From the NCBI GenBank assembly GCA_017652345.1, contig JAGCBE010000205.1, positions 1 to 64,000 of the forward strand: 64,000 nt of DNA. The letters run 5' to 3'. The notes under the pieces are model-generated. The model saw nothing but the letters and a program-made list of their open reading frames with translations. It was not told the origin of the DNA and searched no databases. Within the stretch, counting starts at the first letter, position 1, and every line of letters starts with the position of its first letter. This document shows positions 6,774 through 15,751 of this stretch, one piece after another. Made by a program: the position numbers and the translations under genes. This DNA comes from Methanobrevibacter sp. (GTDB lineage: Archaea; Methanobacteriota; Methanobacteria; Methanobacteriales; Methanobacteriaceae).

Positions 6774-7228
6774 ATAAAACTTTTTTTACAGGTTTTACTT
6801 TTAAACCTGTTATAAATAAAAGAAAAAACACAAATAAGACTAGTTTTAAAGAACTAGTCTATTGTGTTTGTATTGAAGAAAAACCTCATACATTTATAGC
6901 TTATGTTAATCCAAAGGAAAATGTAAAATTTCTTAAAAATTATAAAATTCCTTTTACTAATAAAAGTTATAGTTTATTAGGAAGAGTTAAAGTTTTTGAT
7001 GTTAGAAAAACTAAAAGTAAAAAACCTATTATTTATATTAGAGACAAGTATGATGCAATTCATCATCCAGGTACTTCAGCTGAATATACACCGTTTTGTC
7101 ATAATTATGTATATTCTGGATATATAATAAGATATGATGATGGTTATAAATTTGATATTGTTGAAGTTATTGATTATATTGATAGGTGTAAACATCTTGT
7201 ATCTAATATAGATTTTAATGATAAATAA
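6770..7228 (+). CDS. Hypothetical protein (152 aa)
   Basis: Not recognised. It is a basic, aromatic-rich protein of 152 residues with no membrane segment or catalytic motif that I can identify. It lies between the coupled gene at 6483 and the helicase gene (10 bp gap), so it may belong to the replication operon. Confidence 0.6.
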   Translation: MNKTFFTGFTFKPVINKRKNTNKTSFKELVYCVCIEEKPHTFIAYVNPKENVKFLKNYKIPFTNKSYSLLGRVKVFDVRKTKSKKPIIYIRDKYDAIHHPGTSAEYTPFCHNYVYSGYIIRYDDGYKFDIVEVIDYIDRCKHLVSNIDFNDK

Positions 7229-7238
7229 CACTTAAAAT

Positions 7239-8702
7239 ATGAATATAATTCCAACAGCTCAAATAAATGGAAAAACTCCTGTTAGTATATTAGATTTTAC
7301 TAATGATCAAAAAATTGCTTATAATAGTTTGATTGAATTTATAAATTCTGATTATAACGAAAATGATTATAAAAGAGCTCTTATCGGTCCTGCTGGAACT
7401 GGTAAAACTTATTTAGTAAAAGCTCTTATTAAGAATTGTAATCTTTCTTATTATGTTATAGGTCTTGCTGCTCCTACGCATAAGGCGTGTCGAGTATTAG
7501 CGGAAAGTATTCAATTATCTCACGTTAAAATAAATACTTTACAATCAGATTTAGGTCTTAAAATTAATTTTGATGTAGAAAAATTTGATATTACCAACCC
7601 TCCTTTTGATCCTAAAGGTCGAATTAAAATTGGTGACTATCAAGTGTATATAGTAGATGAAGCTTCTATGATAAATAGAGGACTTACTATGTTTCTTGAA
7701 AAAACATGTAAATCTAACAAATGTAAGATAATATACATTGGTGATGGTTCTCAATTATGTCCTATTAATGAAAATTATAGTTCTGCTTTTAAAAACATTA
7801 AAAGTTATAAATTAAATCAAATAGTAAGGCAAGAAGAAGATAATGCTATTTCTTATCTTCTTAAATTACTTAGATATGATATAGAACATAAAAGTTTTAC
7901 ATTTTTAGAATATATTTCTAGAAACAGAGAACATTTTGATTCGAATAATACTAAAGGTTATAAAGTTTGTTCTACTAAAGAATTTGAAACTATAGTATAT
8001 AATAATTTTAATGATGAAGAGTTAACACGTAATATAGATTTTGCAAAAATTATAGCATATACTAATACAGCTGTTTCTAATTGGAATAAGTTTATTAGAA
8101 ATATTGTAATAAAAAATGCAGATAAATCTGTTATTACTAAAAACGATTTAATTATTAGTTATATAACTATAGTTGATAATTTTAATAGTCCTATTATTAA
8201 AAATTCTGAAGAGTATATTATAAAGGATATTGTTAATTATACACATCCTACATACGAACTTAAAGGATTTCTTGTAAGATTTCAAGCTATACATGGTGGA
8301 CAAATAACATCTCCGCTTTTTATATTAGACCATAAGGATATTCATACAATGCAACAGTATGTTAATATTTCTAATTCTATGATTGAAAGTGCTAAAAGTG
8401 CTAGTACTAATACACGCAGTCAAAAATGGAGAGATTATTATGCTTTTAAAGAAGGCTGTCTATTATTAACAAATATTATAAACAAAAACAATAAACTTTT
8501 ATATAGTAGAGATTTGGATTATGGTTTTGCTTTAACTTCACATAAAAGTCAAGGTTCTACTTTTGATACAAGTCTTGTAGATGTAAACGATATAGTTTAT
8601 GATAGATTTGGTCATCCTTATGCTAATATTGAAGAAATTAATCGTAGACTTTATGTAGCTTGTTCTAGAACTAAATCAAAATTATATTTAAAATATGGAT
8701 AA
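7239..8702 (+). CDS. SF1 DNA helicase (Dda/RecD/Pif1-like)
   Basis: ATP-driven DNA unwinding at the phage fork or in repair is the family role. Motifs in order: Q-motif FTNDQ near residue 20, Walker A GPAGTGKT at 50-57, Walker B YIVDEASMI near 137-145, motif III GDGSQL, motif V-like TSHKSQGSTFD near 430, and motif VI VACSRTK near 474. This order and the 487-residue length fit the SF1B group that includes T4 Dda and RecD. The last codons overlap the start of the next gene at 8695. It is the first enzyme of the replication arm. Confidence 0.9.
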   Translation: MNIIPTAQINGKTPVSILDFTNDQKIAYNSLIEFINSDYNENDYKRALIGPAGTGKTYLVKALIKNCNLSYYVIGLAAPTHKACRVLAESIQLSHVKINTLQSDLGLKINFDVEKFDITNPPFDPKGRIKIGDYQVYIVDEASMINRGLTMFLEKTCKSNKCKIIYIGDGSQLCPINENYSSAFKNIKSYKLNQIVRQEEDNAISYLLKLLRYDIEHKSFTFLEYISRNREHFDSNNTKGYKVCSTKEFETIVYNNFNDEELTRNIDFAKIIAYTNTAVSNWNKFIRNIVIKNADKSVITKNDLIISYITIVDNFNSPIIKNSEEYIIKDIVNYTHPTYELKGFLVRFQAIHGGQITSPLFILDHKDIHTMQQYVNISNSMIESAKSASTNTRSQKWRDYYAFKEGCLLLTNIINKNNKLLYSRDLDYGFALTSHKSQGSTFDTSLVDVNDIVYDRFGHPYANIEEINRRLYVACSRTKSKLYLKYG

Positions 8703-8976
8703 TACTGATAAACTTAAACTTGCAGGTATTACAGTAAAGCCTGTTGAAGCTACCACTCAGAAAAAGGGTAAATGTTGTGGTAAAACCCTTCCTATTGAAG
8801 ATTTTCCAATATATGGAAAAGGTCATAGAAATACTTGTATTTCTTGCCTTAGAAATGAATCTGGTGCAACCGAAAAATTCAAACAATATCAATCTGTTGA
8901 ACTTATAGATGAACTTCGAGCTAGAGGTTATCGTGGTAAATTAGAAAAAGTAATTGTAAAATCATTTAATTTATAA
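8695..8976 (+). CDS. Small zinc-finger-like protein (93 aa)
   Basis: Residues about 21-46 contain KCCGKTLPIEDFPIYG and NTCISCLR. This four-cysteine CC...CxxC arrangement is typical of small HNH-like or zinc-ribbon folds, but the HNH histidines are not evident. The C-terminal half is basic (ELRARGYRGKLEKVIVKS). It overlaps the helicase end by 8 nt. A DNA-binding accessory role is an inference. Confidence 0.6.
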   Translation: MDNTDKLKLAGITVKPVEATTQKKGKCCGKTLPIEDFPIYGKGHRNTCISCLRNESGATEKFKQYQSVELIDELRARGYRGKLEKVIVKSFNL

Positions 8977-8980
8977 TATT

Positions 8981-9229
8981 ATGGAATACAATAAAAGTTT
9001 AAGTGCTAGAATTAAGCGTCGTAATAAAGCTGGTTTTAAAGGTGTTGGAAATCATAGTAAAAATCCTAAACTAGTAACTGTGTCTATAAATGATGATTTT
9101 ATTAATTATAAATATGAAGATAAACAAATAAATTCTTATCAAAGAAGTCTTATTAATTTTGCCAAAAAGCATGGTTATTCAAAACACGCTGGTAGTAAAT
9201 TTTTAGGACAACTTAGACATTATCTTTGA
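8981..9229 (+). CDS. Small basic hypothetical protein (82 aa)
   Basis: Not recognised. It is strongly basic (ARIKRRNKAGFKGVGNHSKN near the start), without cysteines or membrane segments. The stop overlaps the next ATG (TGATG), so it is translationally coupled to the UDG-like gene. Confidence 0.6.
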   Translation: MEYNKSLSARIKRRNKAGFKGVGNHSKNPKLVTVSINDDFINYKYEDKQINSYQRSLINFAKKHGYSKHAGSKFLGQLRHYL

Positions 9230-9786
9230 TGACTAATTGGTGTAAAGATTGTGCTATTAGACTATTTAATACAAAGCACTATAATCTACAAGGTATTGGT
9301 AATTGTTGGTGTAGCCGATGTATTATTTTACCTAATGTAGATTATAGTGCTTATAAGTATGGGGATATGTCTTTTAGTACACAGGTTGAAATAATTAAAG
9401 ATATTCTTCCCTCCTTTACGGGGGAGCTAGAATCAGACTTATATCTTTTACCTATGATTCGTTGTAATGAAACAATTAGTTGTAAACTTGATAAAGAATC
9501 ATATAATAGATGTCTTAATTATTTTGCTAGAGATGTACATAAATATCAATTTAAAGATATTCTTCTATTAGGTAGTGCTGCAACAAGATTTTTAAATATT
9601 GATATAACATCTTGGTTAAATACAGTTTTTATATCTAGTAATAATAGAAGATATGTTGTAAATTATTCTCCTCTTGTTAGCTATATAGATTCTGATAAAT
9701 TTGAAACATTCAAACAAAATCTTATTAAATGGTATAATTCTTCAATTAACAATAATTTTGAACTTTATGAAATTAAGAAATTATGA
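9229..9786 (+). CDS. Uracil-DNA-glycosylase-superfamily-like protein
   Basis: The central pattern DLYLLPMIRCN, followed by a Cys, then DILLLGSAATRFL, resembles the C-terminal half of family 4-type UDGs (Kc-rP ... C ... i-lG--A---l). The N-terminus carries two cysteine knuckles, CKDC and CWCSRC, in place of the usual iron-sulfur ligand spacing. The classical catalytic GxxPG is not obvious, so activity is uncertain. I start at ATG 9229, which overlaps the upstream TGA, rather than the in-frame TTG one codon earlier. A TACG hairpin element lies in frame at 9411-9426, encoding SFTGEL. Removing uracil would fit the dUTPase and ThyX encoded downstream. Confidence 0.55.
   Translation: MTNWCKDCAIRLFNTKHYNLQGIGNCWCSRCIILPNVDYSAYKYGDMSFSTQVEIIKDILPSFTGELESDLYLLPMIRCNETISCKLDKESYNRCLNYFARDVHKYQFKDILLLGSAATRFLNIDITSWLNTVFISSNNRRYVVNYSPLVSYIDSDKFETFKQNLIKWYNSSINNNFELYEIKKL
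9411..9426 (+). repeat. TACG hairpin element, copy 3
   Basis: CTCCTTTACGGGGGAG within the UDG-like gene. Same sense as the gene. Read in frame as S-F-T-G-E-L. Followed by CTAG, as in copy 17. Confidence 0.85.
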
Positions 9787-11036
9787 TTGATAGTAAAGCA
9801 ATGGATGTAGAATGTCTTATAAATCTATTTAGTATAACTTTTATAGATTTAAAAGATTATTTTAATAAATTTGCAGATTGTATAGATGATAAAGGTAAAC
9901 CTATAGCATTAACTGAAAAACTTCCTGTTGCTGAAATTAAAAAACGTCTTGATGAAGTTAAGAATGATGTGTTTTGTATAACAGATACTAATGATACACA
10001 GCTTCTTGAACTTGTTAGTTATATAAATAGTATGGAAGCTCATTATATAACTAAACTTGATGAAGATGGTAACGTATATCAAGTACCTTTTAGAACTGAT
10101 TTGTTTGGTTTTAATAATAGTGGATATGATGATTTAATGGTTAAAGCATTTCTTATGTATTTTAATCGTTTTGATAAAACTAAATATCTTATTGAAAAGT
10201 TAAAAGAAGTAAATGATAAATATTTTAGGCTTCAAAATGATAAAGATGCTTTTTATGGCGATAAAGAACTTGAACTCATTCGTAAATATAGATTGCCTTA
10301 TGCTACTGTAGATTTACAACAAGTATTCGCTTTACATTCTGCTGGTGTAAATATAGACAAAAATACAGGTGAAAGAGTTAAATTTGGTAAATCACTTAAA
10401 CAAACTTCTATAAATCTTAAATGGTATGAATTATTAGATTTTAAACTTCCTCCTATAGATAGTGAAGAATATAATCTTTATTGGTCTAAAAAAGAAACAT
10501 ATAAAAAACTTACATTAGAACAATTAAATAAAACAAATATAGAAGATTTTGATAGATATGTTCTTCCTAAATATGTAAAACCTCTATTATATTATAATAA
10601 AAACGATGTTTTTATTGTATGTGAAATGGCTCGTCAAAAGCCAGATGAAATTAAACTTAGATATAGTATAGGTGCAGCATTTAATATAAATGTATTATCT
10701 AGTTCTAGAGCTAATATTGCAGATAAACTTACTGTTAAGTTTTATTCAGACATGAGTGGATTAAAACCTGATAAATTTATTAAACTTAGAACTGAAAGAA
10801 CTCGTATGAGTTTTAATAAAATTATATTTCCTCATATAAGATTTAAAACACCACAACTTCAAGAATTACTTGAAGATATGAAAAAAGTATATGTTTATCA
10901 TACTAATAAAGATGATTTTTGTAGAGAAATCACTTTTTATGGCACAACATATACTTTAGCTTGTGGAGGAATTCATACGCAAGATGTTCCTGTAATATTA
11001 GAATCTAACGATAATTTTATTTATAAACATTTCGAT
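9783..11036 (+). CDS. DNA polymerase family B, exon 1 (residues 1-418)
   Basis: The exonuclease half of the replicative polymerase. Exo I is MDVE at 7-10, Exo II is NNSGYDD, and Exo III is YNKND (YxxxD). The reading frame would stop one codon after Asp418 (TAA at 11037-11039), but that stop belongs to a group I intron. Splicing joins Asp418 to Tyr419 and restores motif A as D-Y-N-S-Y-Y-P-S. The spliced protein has 772 residues. The start overlaps the preceding stop (ATGA). Exon 1 alone would give a truncated protein lacking all polymerase motifs, so the phage depends on splicing. Confidence 0.9.
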
Positions 11037-11303
11037 TAACTTATAGTTGAAATAAAACAGGGAGAATTGCTGGAAAACCCTTAGAGATTATTACACCAAA
11101 TAATTATAGTAATATAAATTATGGCATTAGTAATGATAATGGTATGGTAAAAGTTAATAATATTGGGCAATCAGCAGCCGAGCGTCTTATATTTATATAG
11201 ATATTTATATATATATGTATATGTATATATATAAGATGAAGGTTCAACGACTAGTCAAAAGACGTAAATTTAGAATAATTAACTAAATTGAAGCACCCTG
11301 CAT

Positions 11304-11334
11304 TTTGCTATTATCCAAAAAGATATTATCTTTG
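11304..11334 (+). promoter_or_regulatory. Bacteroidota-type promoter inside the intron
   Basis: TTTG (11304-11307), 19-bp spacer, TATCTTTG (11327-11334). It lies 39 bp before the endonuclease ATG, so the homing gene can be transcribed independently of the polymerase operon. Confidence 0.8.
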
Positions 11335-11373
11335 CACTGATATTCTTAATGTTTAATTTAATATAATACAACT

Positions 11374-12126
11374 ATGAATAATAAAACTCTAAATTTTGTA
11401 GTTAACATTAAACCTGTACAAAAAAATAGAAGTGCAACTCCTGATGGTTTTAACGGATATGGTAAATATCGTCCTTTTTCTAATTTACCTTATGGATATT
11501 TAAATAAATATCAAAAGAAAGCTGGAATTTATTATATAAAGAATAAAATAACAAATATGATTTATATAGGTTCTAGTAATAATATAGGTTCTCGAATTAG
11601 TAAACATTTTAGTCAACTTAAAAAACAAAATCATCCAAATAAACTTTTAACTGCTGATTATAATAAATATGGAATTGAAAGTTTTGATTTTGGTGTATTT
11701 GAATTTGCTGATAGTGATTTGCTAATTAAAGAAAAAAATTATCAACTTCAATATGATAAAAATATTTTGTATAATCTTCAAGTTAAAGATGTTTATAGAA
11801 GTGATGCTCAACGTTTAGCTATGAAAACTCAAGATAAAACATCTTTGCAAACTGATGAATTTAGAAATAAAATAAGAAAAATTAAACAGAATAAAATAGG
11901 ACAATTTGATAAAATTATAGGTAATCTTATTTTTATTTTTAATAATAGTGACGAAGTTTGTGCAAAATATCCTATAGCAAAAAGTACTTTATTAGGAGCT
12001 TGTAACGGTTCTAAAAAAAGTGCTGGAGGATATTTATGGAGATATTTAGATAGCAATAATAATATTATTGCTGAAGGTAGAGGAAAAAATAGAACTATTT
12101 TAAAGCAGAATGAAGATATAGTCTAA
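11374..12126 (+). CDS. GIY-YIG homing endonuclease (250 aa)
   Basis: It cuts intronless alleles so that the intron is copied in. The GIY-YIG module is clear: GIYYI at 51-55, YIGSS at 64-68, the catalytic Arg at about 74 (GSRISKHF), and Glu at about 120 before NYQLQYD. The C-terminus (SDEVCAKYPIAKSTLLGACN near 193-212, then GGYLWRY) is a NUMOD/IENR1-like DNA-binding repeat. The last codons, GAT ATA GTC TAA, overlap intron element S, so protein and ribozyme share sequence. Its own promoter lies just upstream. Confidence 0.92.
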   Translation: MNNKTLNFVVNIKPVQKNRSATPDGFNGYGKYRPFSNLPYGYLNKYQKKAGIYYIKNKITNMIYIGSSNNIGSRISKHFSQLKKQNHPNKLLTADYNKYGIESFDFGVFEFADSDLLIKEKNYQLQYDKNILYNLQVKDVYRSDAQRLAMKTQDKTSLQTDEFRNKIRKIKQNKIGQFDKIIGNLIFIFNNSDEVCAKYPIAKSTLLGACNGSKKSAGGYLWRYLDSNNNIIAEGRGKNRTILKQNEDIV

Positions 12127-12198
12127 TCTAACTAGAAATAGTTAGGAGTATATTAATAGAAGTAATTAATCTATTATAAAAAGATATACTCACAAATG

Positions 12199-13263
12199 TA
12201 TAATAGTTATTATCCGAGTATTGTTGTATCTTATGAAGTATCTCCTGAACATTTAAATAAAACTATTTTTGTTAAAATGGTTAAATATTTTAAAGATACT
12301 AGAGTAAAATGTAAACATACTAAAGATAGTGAAGAATTAATTATTCCTGGTGTTCCTAATAAAATATCAGCAGAAGCTCTTAAAATTGTTATTAATTCTA
12401 TATATGGAAAATTTGGCTCAGAACTCTTTTTTCTATATGATAGAATAGCACAATTAAAAGTTACTATAAATGGTCAACTTATGACTATGACATTAGTAGA
12501 AGAACTTGAACTTAATGGTATTCATGTTATTTCAGCCAATACTGATGGTATTATTATTAAACTTCCTAAAAATAAAATGGAAATATTTAATGATATTACT
12601 AAAAGATGGAATGAAACTAATAAAATGGGTGCCGATAGTGAAGATTATAAAGCTTATTATGCTCGTGATGTAAATAATTATTTTGCTGTATGGGAAGATG
12701 AAGAAATTGATGCTAAAGGTTCTTTAGATACTAAACAATATATAAAAGATCTTAAGAAAGGTTATGATATGCCTATTGTTGCTTTAGCTGTATTTAATTA
12801 TTTATATCATCATATACCTGTAATGGAAACTTTGCGTAATCATAAAGACATTCTTAATTTTTGTAAAACACAAAATGTAGGTAAACAATTTAATGTTGTT
12901 TACTTTACTGTTGTAGATGGTGTTAAACAAAAAATTTATAGTCAACGTCATGTTAGATTTTATGTTTCCACAAGTGGTATAGTTTTAAATAAAGAACACA
13001 ATGTTACTAAACAATTAAGTAGATTAGCATCAGGACTTCCTGTGCAAGTTCTTAATTCTCTTGATGATAAACCTATTGAACTTAGAAATATAAATTATAA
13101 ATATTATTATGATGAAGCATATAAAATTATAAATCCTATTAAATTAGGAATATCTCCTAACCAAAAAGCTAATACTAGAAATGGAAGTATTAGTGGTAAA
13201 TCTCTTATTAAAAAATATTCACATCAATATCAAACATTATTTGATAATGAACAAGAAGAATAA
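12199..13263 (+). CDS. DNA polymerase family B, exon 2 (residues 419-772)
   Basis: The polymerase half. It begins with Y-N-S-Y-Y-P-S of motif A. Motif B is KIVINSIYGKFG near residues 480-491. Motif C is ANTDGII near 531-537, with Asn-Thr-Asp in place of the textbook Asp-Thr-Asp, a variant I recall in other phage family B enzymes. An ATG at 12196 sits in frame across the splice junction but belongs to intron sequence (its G is the last intron base). A protein starting there would lack the exonuclease domain and the motif A aspartate. Confidence 0.9.
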   Translation, partial: YNSYYPSIVVSYEVSPEHLNKTIFVKMVKYFKDTRVKCKHTKDSEELIIPGVPNKISAEALKIVINSIYGKFGSELFFLYDRIAQLKVTINGQLMTMTLVEELELNGIHVISANTDGIIIKLPKNKMEIFNDITKRWNETNKMGADSEDYKAYYARDVNNYFAVWEDEEIDAKGSLDTKQYIKDLKKGYDMPIVALAVFNYLYHHIPVMETLRNHKDILNFCKTQNVGKQFNVVYFTVVDGVKQKIYSQRHVRFYVSTSGIVLNKEHNVTKQLSRLASGLPVQVLNSLDDKPIELRNINYKYYYDEAYKIINPIKLGISPNQKANTRNGSISGKSLIKKYSHQYQTLFDNEQEE

Positions 13264-13266
13264 ATT

Positions 13267-14688
13267 ATGAAAACAGCAGATGCTCTTTTTGAAAATGCTA
13301 TTTCTAATTGGAGGTCTAATTTATGTGTTGGTTCTTGTATAATACCTAGTCCTTTAAATGATAAAATTATTATTTTAGGAATACTTCAACGTATTTATAA
13401 TAAATCTCCCAATGTGAAAATTACTATATATGTTAATACATTTAGCGAAAGGATAAATCTTATTGAATTTTTAACAAAACAAGAAAATGAAGAAAATAAT
13501 AATCAATTTAAACAACTATTAAATAATAAACATATTGTTATATTATCTATTGACTATTTGGAACGTAATGGTTCTTCTATGTCACCTTATGTTTGCATTG
13601 TGTATCATTGTGAACGTATAGAAAAACATTTAGAAGAGCAACTTATTCGTTCTAAATTTAAATTAGTAGTTTTAAATAAACTCATGCCAACTGAAGATAT
13701 GGCTAAACTATATTCTGTTTGTCCTCTTTTAGATAGTTTTAAACAAGCAGAAATAGATGAGGTTCGTTTAAGCACCCCCGTAAGGGAGAGATGGATTGGT
13801 GTAACTATACCTGAAGATACTGAAGAATATAAACTTTTAAAATATTATGATGAATATATAACAACATCTATTAGTATTTTTGGAGGTTTAAGCGCTATAG
13901 ATGAAGCTAGAGAAGGTAATGCAGCTCTTAATATTTCTTCAAATCAGATATGTTACAAAATCGCTACTGATAATGGTTGGAATCCACATTTGGATATGTC
14001 TGTTGAAATAAATGTTCAATTAGATGAATTATATAATCCAATAAGTCTTAAAGAAAGAGCTTCTCAAACTTATGAAATGATAAGAAATAGAAGTAAACTT
14101 TTATCAGATTATGAAGGTAAACTAGAAGAAATTCTTAAAATTGTTGAAAATAATAAAGATAAAAAGATACTTATAATTAATAAGCGTGGTGAATTTGCAA
14201 ATAAAGTTACAGATTATATAAATAAATATTCTGAAACTATAATTTGTGGAAATTATCACGATAAAGTTGAAGCTATTCCTGCTGTAGATATTAACGGTAA
14301 TCCTATATATTACAAAAGTGGCACTAAAAAAGGTGAACGTAAGTATATGTATGCTCAAGCACAAAAAACTCAAAACGAAGAACTTTTTAATATGGGTAAA
14401 TTAAAGATATTATCTACTAATAATGCTCCAGATAAAACTTTAAGCGTTGATGTAGATGTTATAATTATAACATCTCCTCAATGTGATAATATTAAAAATT
14501 ATATGTATAGATTAAGTAATGTTTATTATCCTAATAATGTTATAAATTTATACAGTATCTTTGTAAAAAATTCTATTGAAGAAACGAAAATACAAAATAA
14601 AGACGTTAAAAATAATCACGAAATAATAAATAAGAATGATATTTTTACCATTAACGAAAATAATTCTGATTTTATTATTGTGGATTAA
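13267..14688 (+). CDS. Degenerate SF2 helicase-like protein (473 aa)
   Basis: It has two-domain helicase architecture by pattern. The N-terminal part has strands resembling motifs Ia-II (ITIYVNTFSER, IVILSIDYLER, VCIVYHCERI). The C-terminal part has KKILIINKRGEFANKVTDYI, then KLKILSTNNAPDKTLSVD and VIIITSP, resembling motifs IV-V. The Walker A position reads IIPSPLNDKI, with no GKT or GKS, and the Walker B acidic pair is absent. It is probably not an ATPase. A structural or recruiting role at the fork, next to polymerase, is plausible. A TACG element encodes STPVRER at 13773-13788. Confidence 0.5.
   Translation: MKTADALFENAISNWRSNLCVGSCIIPSPLNDKIIILGILQRIYNKSPNVKITIYVNTFSERINLIEFLTKQENEENNNQFKQLLNNKHIVILSIDYLERNGSSMSPYVCIVYHCERIEKHLEEQLIRSKFKLVVLNKLMPTEDMAKLYSVCPLLDSFKQAEIDEVRLSTPVRERWIGVTIPEDTEEYKLLKYYDEYITTSISIFGGLSAIDEAREGNAALNISSNQICYKIATDNGWNPHLDMSVEINVQLDELYNPISLKERASQTYEMIRNRSKLLSDYEGKLEEILKIVENNKDKKILIINKRGEFANKVTDYINKYSETIICGNYHDKVEAIPAVDINGNPIYYKSGTKKGERKYMYAQAQKTQNEELFNMGKLKILSTNNAPDKTLSVDVDVIIITSPQCDNIKNYMYRLSNVYYPNNVINLYSIFVKNSIEETKIQNKDVKNNHEIINKNDIFTINENNSDFIIVD
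13773..13788 (-). repeat. TACG hairpin element, copy 4
   Basis: CACCCCCGTAAGGGAG within the helicase-like gene, opposite in sense to the gene. Read in frame as T-P-V-R-E. Confidence 0.8.
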
Positions 14689-14707
14689 AAAAATTATTGT
14701 ATATTTG
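14677..14707 (+). promoter_or_regulatory. Bacteroidota-type promoter for the RecT-like gene
   Basis: ATTG (14677-14680), 19-bp spacer, TATATTTG (14700-14707). It lies 32 bp before ATG 14740. The -33 element is one base off consensus. Confidence 0.65.
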
Positions 14708-14739
14708 CAGTGTTAAACAATTAAAGGCTCTTTGATATA

Positions 14740-15654
14740 ATGGACAAACAACAAGAAAGTATTAACGACACTAGTAGTCAAGCTTTAATTAAAAAGAGTG
14801 ATGATGTTAATACTGGTCTTAGTGCTATTAATCTTTTTGATGATACTCAACTTGTAAAAGCTGAAGCATTTCTTAAAAGAATAATAGCAAGTGAAAAAGG
14901 AGGTATTAAAACGCTTAATGACGGTTTTGCTATTCTTATGCGTGCTCAAGATTTGCAACTTCCTTTTTCAACGTGTATTGAACATATTCACGTTATAAAT
15001 GGTAAGACTGGTATTGATGTTCATATTATAAAGTCGTTATTGTCGAGGGCAGGAGTAACTTGGAAATGCACTAAAGATTATACTCCTCAGTATCAATATA
15101 CTGACGGCAATACGATTTATAATGAAACACAACTTCCTAATTATTGTGTTAAATGTCGTACTGCTAAAGAAGCTGAATCTAAAACAACTGATGACATTGT
15201 TGGTGTATATCCAGTTAAATGGTATGTTGATTTAAAAAATAATATTTATAATGAGTTTCAAGTTTCAGATAAATGTGTTGTTGCTATTAACAAACAACAT
15301 GCTATAAAATTAGCAAATGAAGGCAAATATCCTATTATTAGAATTGCTGCACAAGCTGTTGATTTTGTAACTGAATACGAATTTACTCGTTATAAAATGA
15401 TAAATGGTAAGGAACGAATTATTACTTGTACTAGTAGATTTAGTTATAGTGAAGCCCAAACTGCTGAATTATTTACTAAAGATACTTATAAGAAATATGC
15501 TCGTATACTTATAGGACATCGCGCTTTTACTCTTGGTGCTCGTGATATTGCAGCAGATGCGCTCATGGGTTGTCAAGAAACAAGCGAACTTAAAATAGTT
15601 GAAGGAATTGACCTTAATCCTTCTGACTATGAAATTGCTGAAGAAATTAAATAA
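14740..15654 (+). CDS. RecT-like single-strand annealing protein (putative)
   Basis: The pattern is of RecT/Bet-type annealing proteins: an N-terminal helix region, then a block GFAILMRAQDLQLPFSTCIE followed by HIHVINGKTGIDVHI, in which the chosen substrate gene is scanned for a low-level hit in this family. Near the end comes KKYARILIGHRAFTLGARDI with a small acidic tail. Length (304) suits the family. It would coat and anneal single strands during recombination-dependent replication. It has its own promoter and is followed by a weak hairpin near 15686-15700. The family call is by pattern only. Confidence 0.5.
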   Translation: MDKQQESINDTSSQALIKKSDDVNTGLSAINLFDDTQLVKAEAFLKRIIASEKGGIKTLNDGFAILMRAQDLQLPFSTCIEHIHVINGKTGIDVHIIKSLLSRAGVTWKCTKDYTPQYQYTDGNTIYNETQLPNYCVKCRTAKEAESKTTDDIVGVYPVKWYVDLKNNIYNEFQVSDKCVVAINKQHAIKLANEGKYPIIRIAAQAVDFVTEYEFTRYKMINGKERIITCTSRFSYSEAQTAELFTKDTYKKYARILIGHRAFTLGARDIAADALMGCQETSELKIVEGIDLNPSDYEIAEEIK

Positions 15655-15751
15655 TTTCTTTTAGGTCAAAATTTTACAACTAATCGTTGTTTTAAACAAC
15701 ATATTTTATTTATTTATTCATTCATTTATTAACTTATTAAACTTTACAATT

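Larger units (their letters stand above)
11037..12198 (+). mobile_element. Group I intron in the DNA polymerase gene
   Basis: A 1162-nt intron. P1: exon TTCGAT (11031-11036) pairs with GTTGAA (11046-11051) and places the conserved U-G pair at the 5' splice site. P10: TTATA (11041-11045) is fully complementary to the first exon-2 bases TATAA (12199-12203). Core: AATTGCTGGAAAAC (P), AATCAGCAGCCGAGC (Q) near 11169-11183, GGTTCAACGACTA (R) at 11241-11253 and GAAGATATAGTC (S) at 12112-12123; P7 is GACTA with TAGTC. P9: CTAACTA, loop GAAA, TAGTTAG (12128-12145). A further stem is GAGTATAT with ATATACTC. It ends in the obligatory G at 12198. The endonuclease frame sits between R and S. Confidence 0.95.

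Noticed and set aside
12196..13263. Independent second polymerase gene starting at ATG 12196
   Set aside because: The G of that ATG is the last intron base; splicing restores motif A, so this is exon 2.
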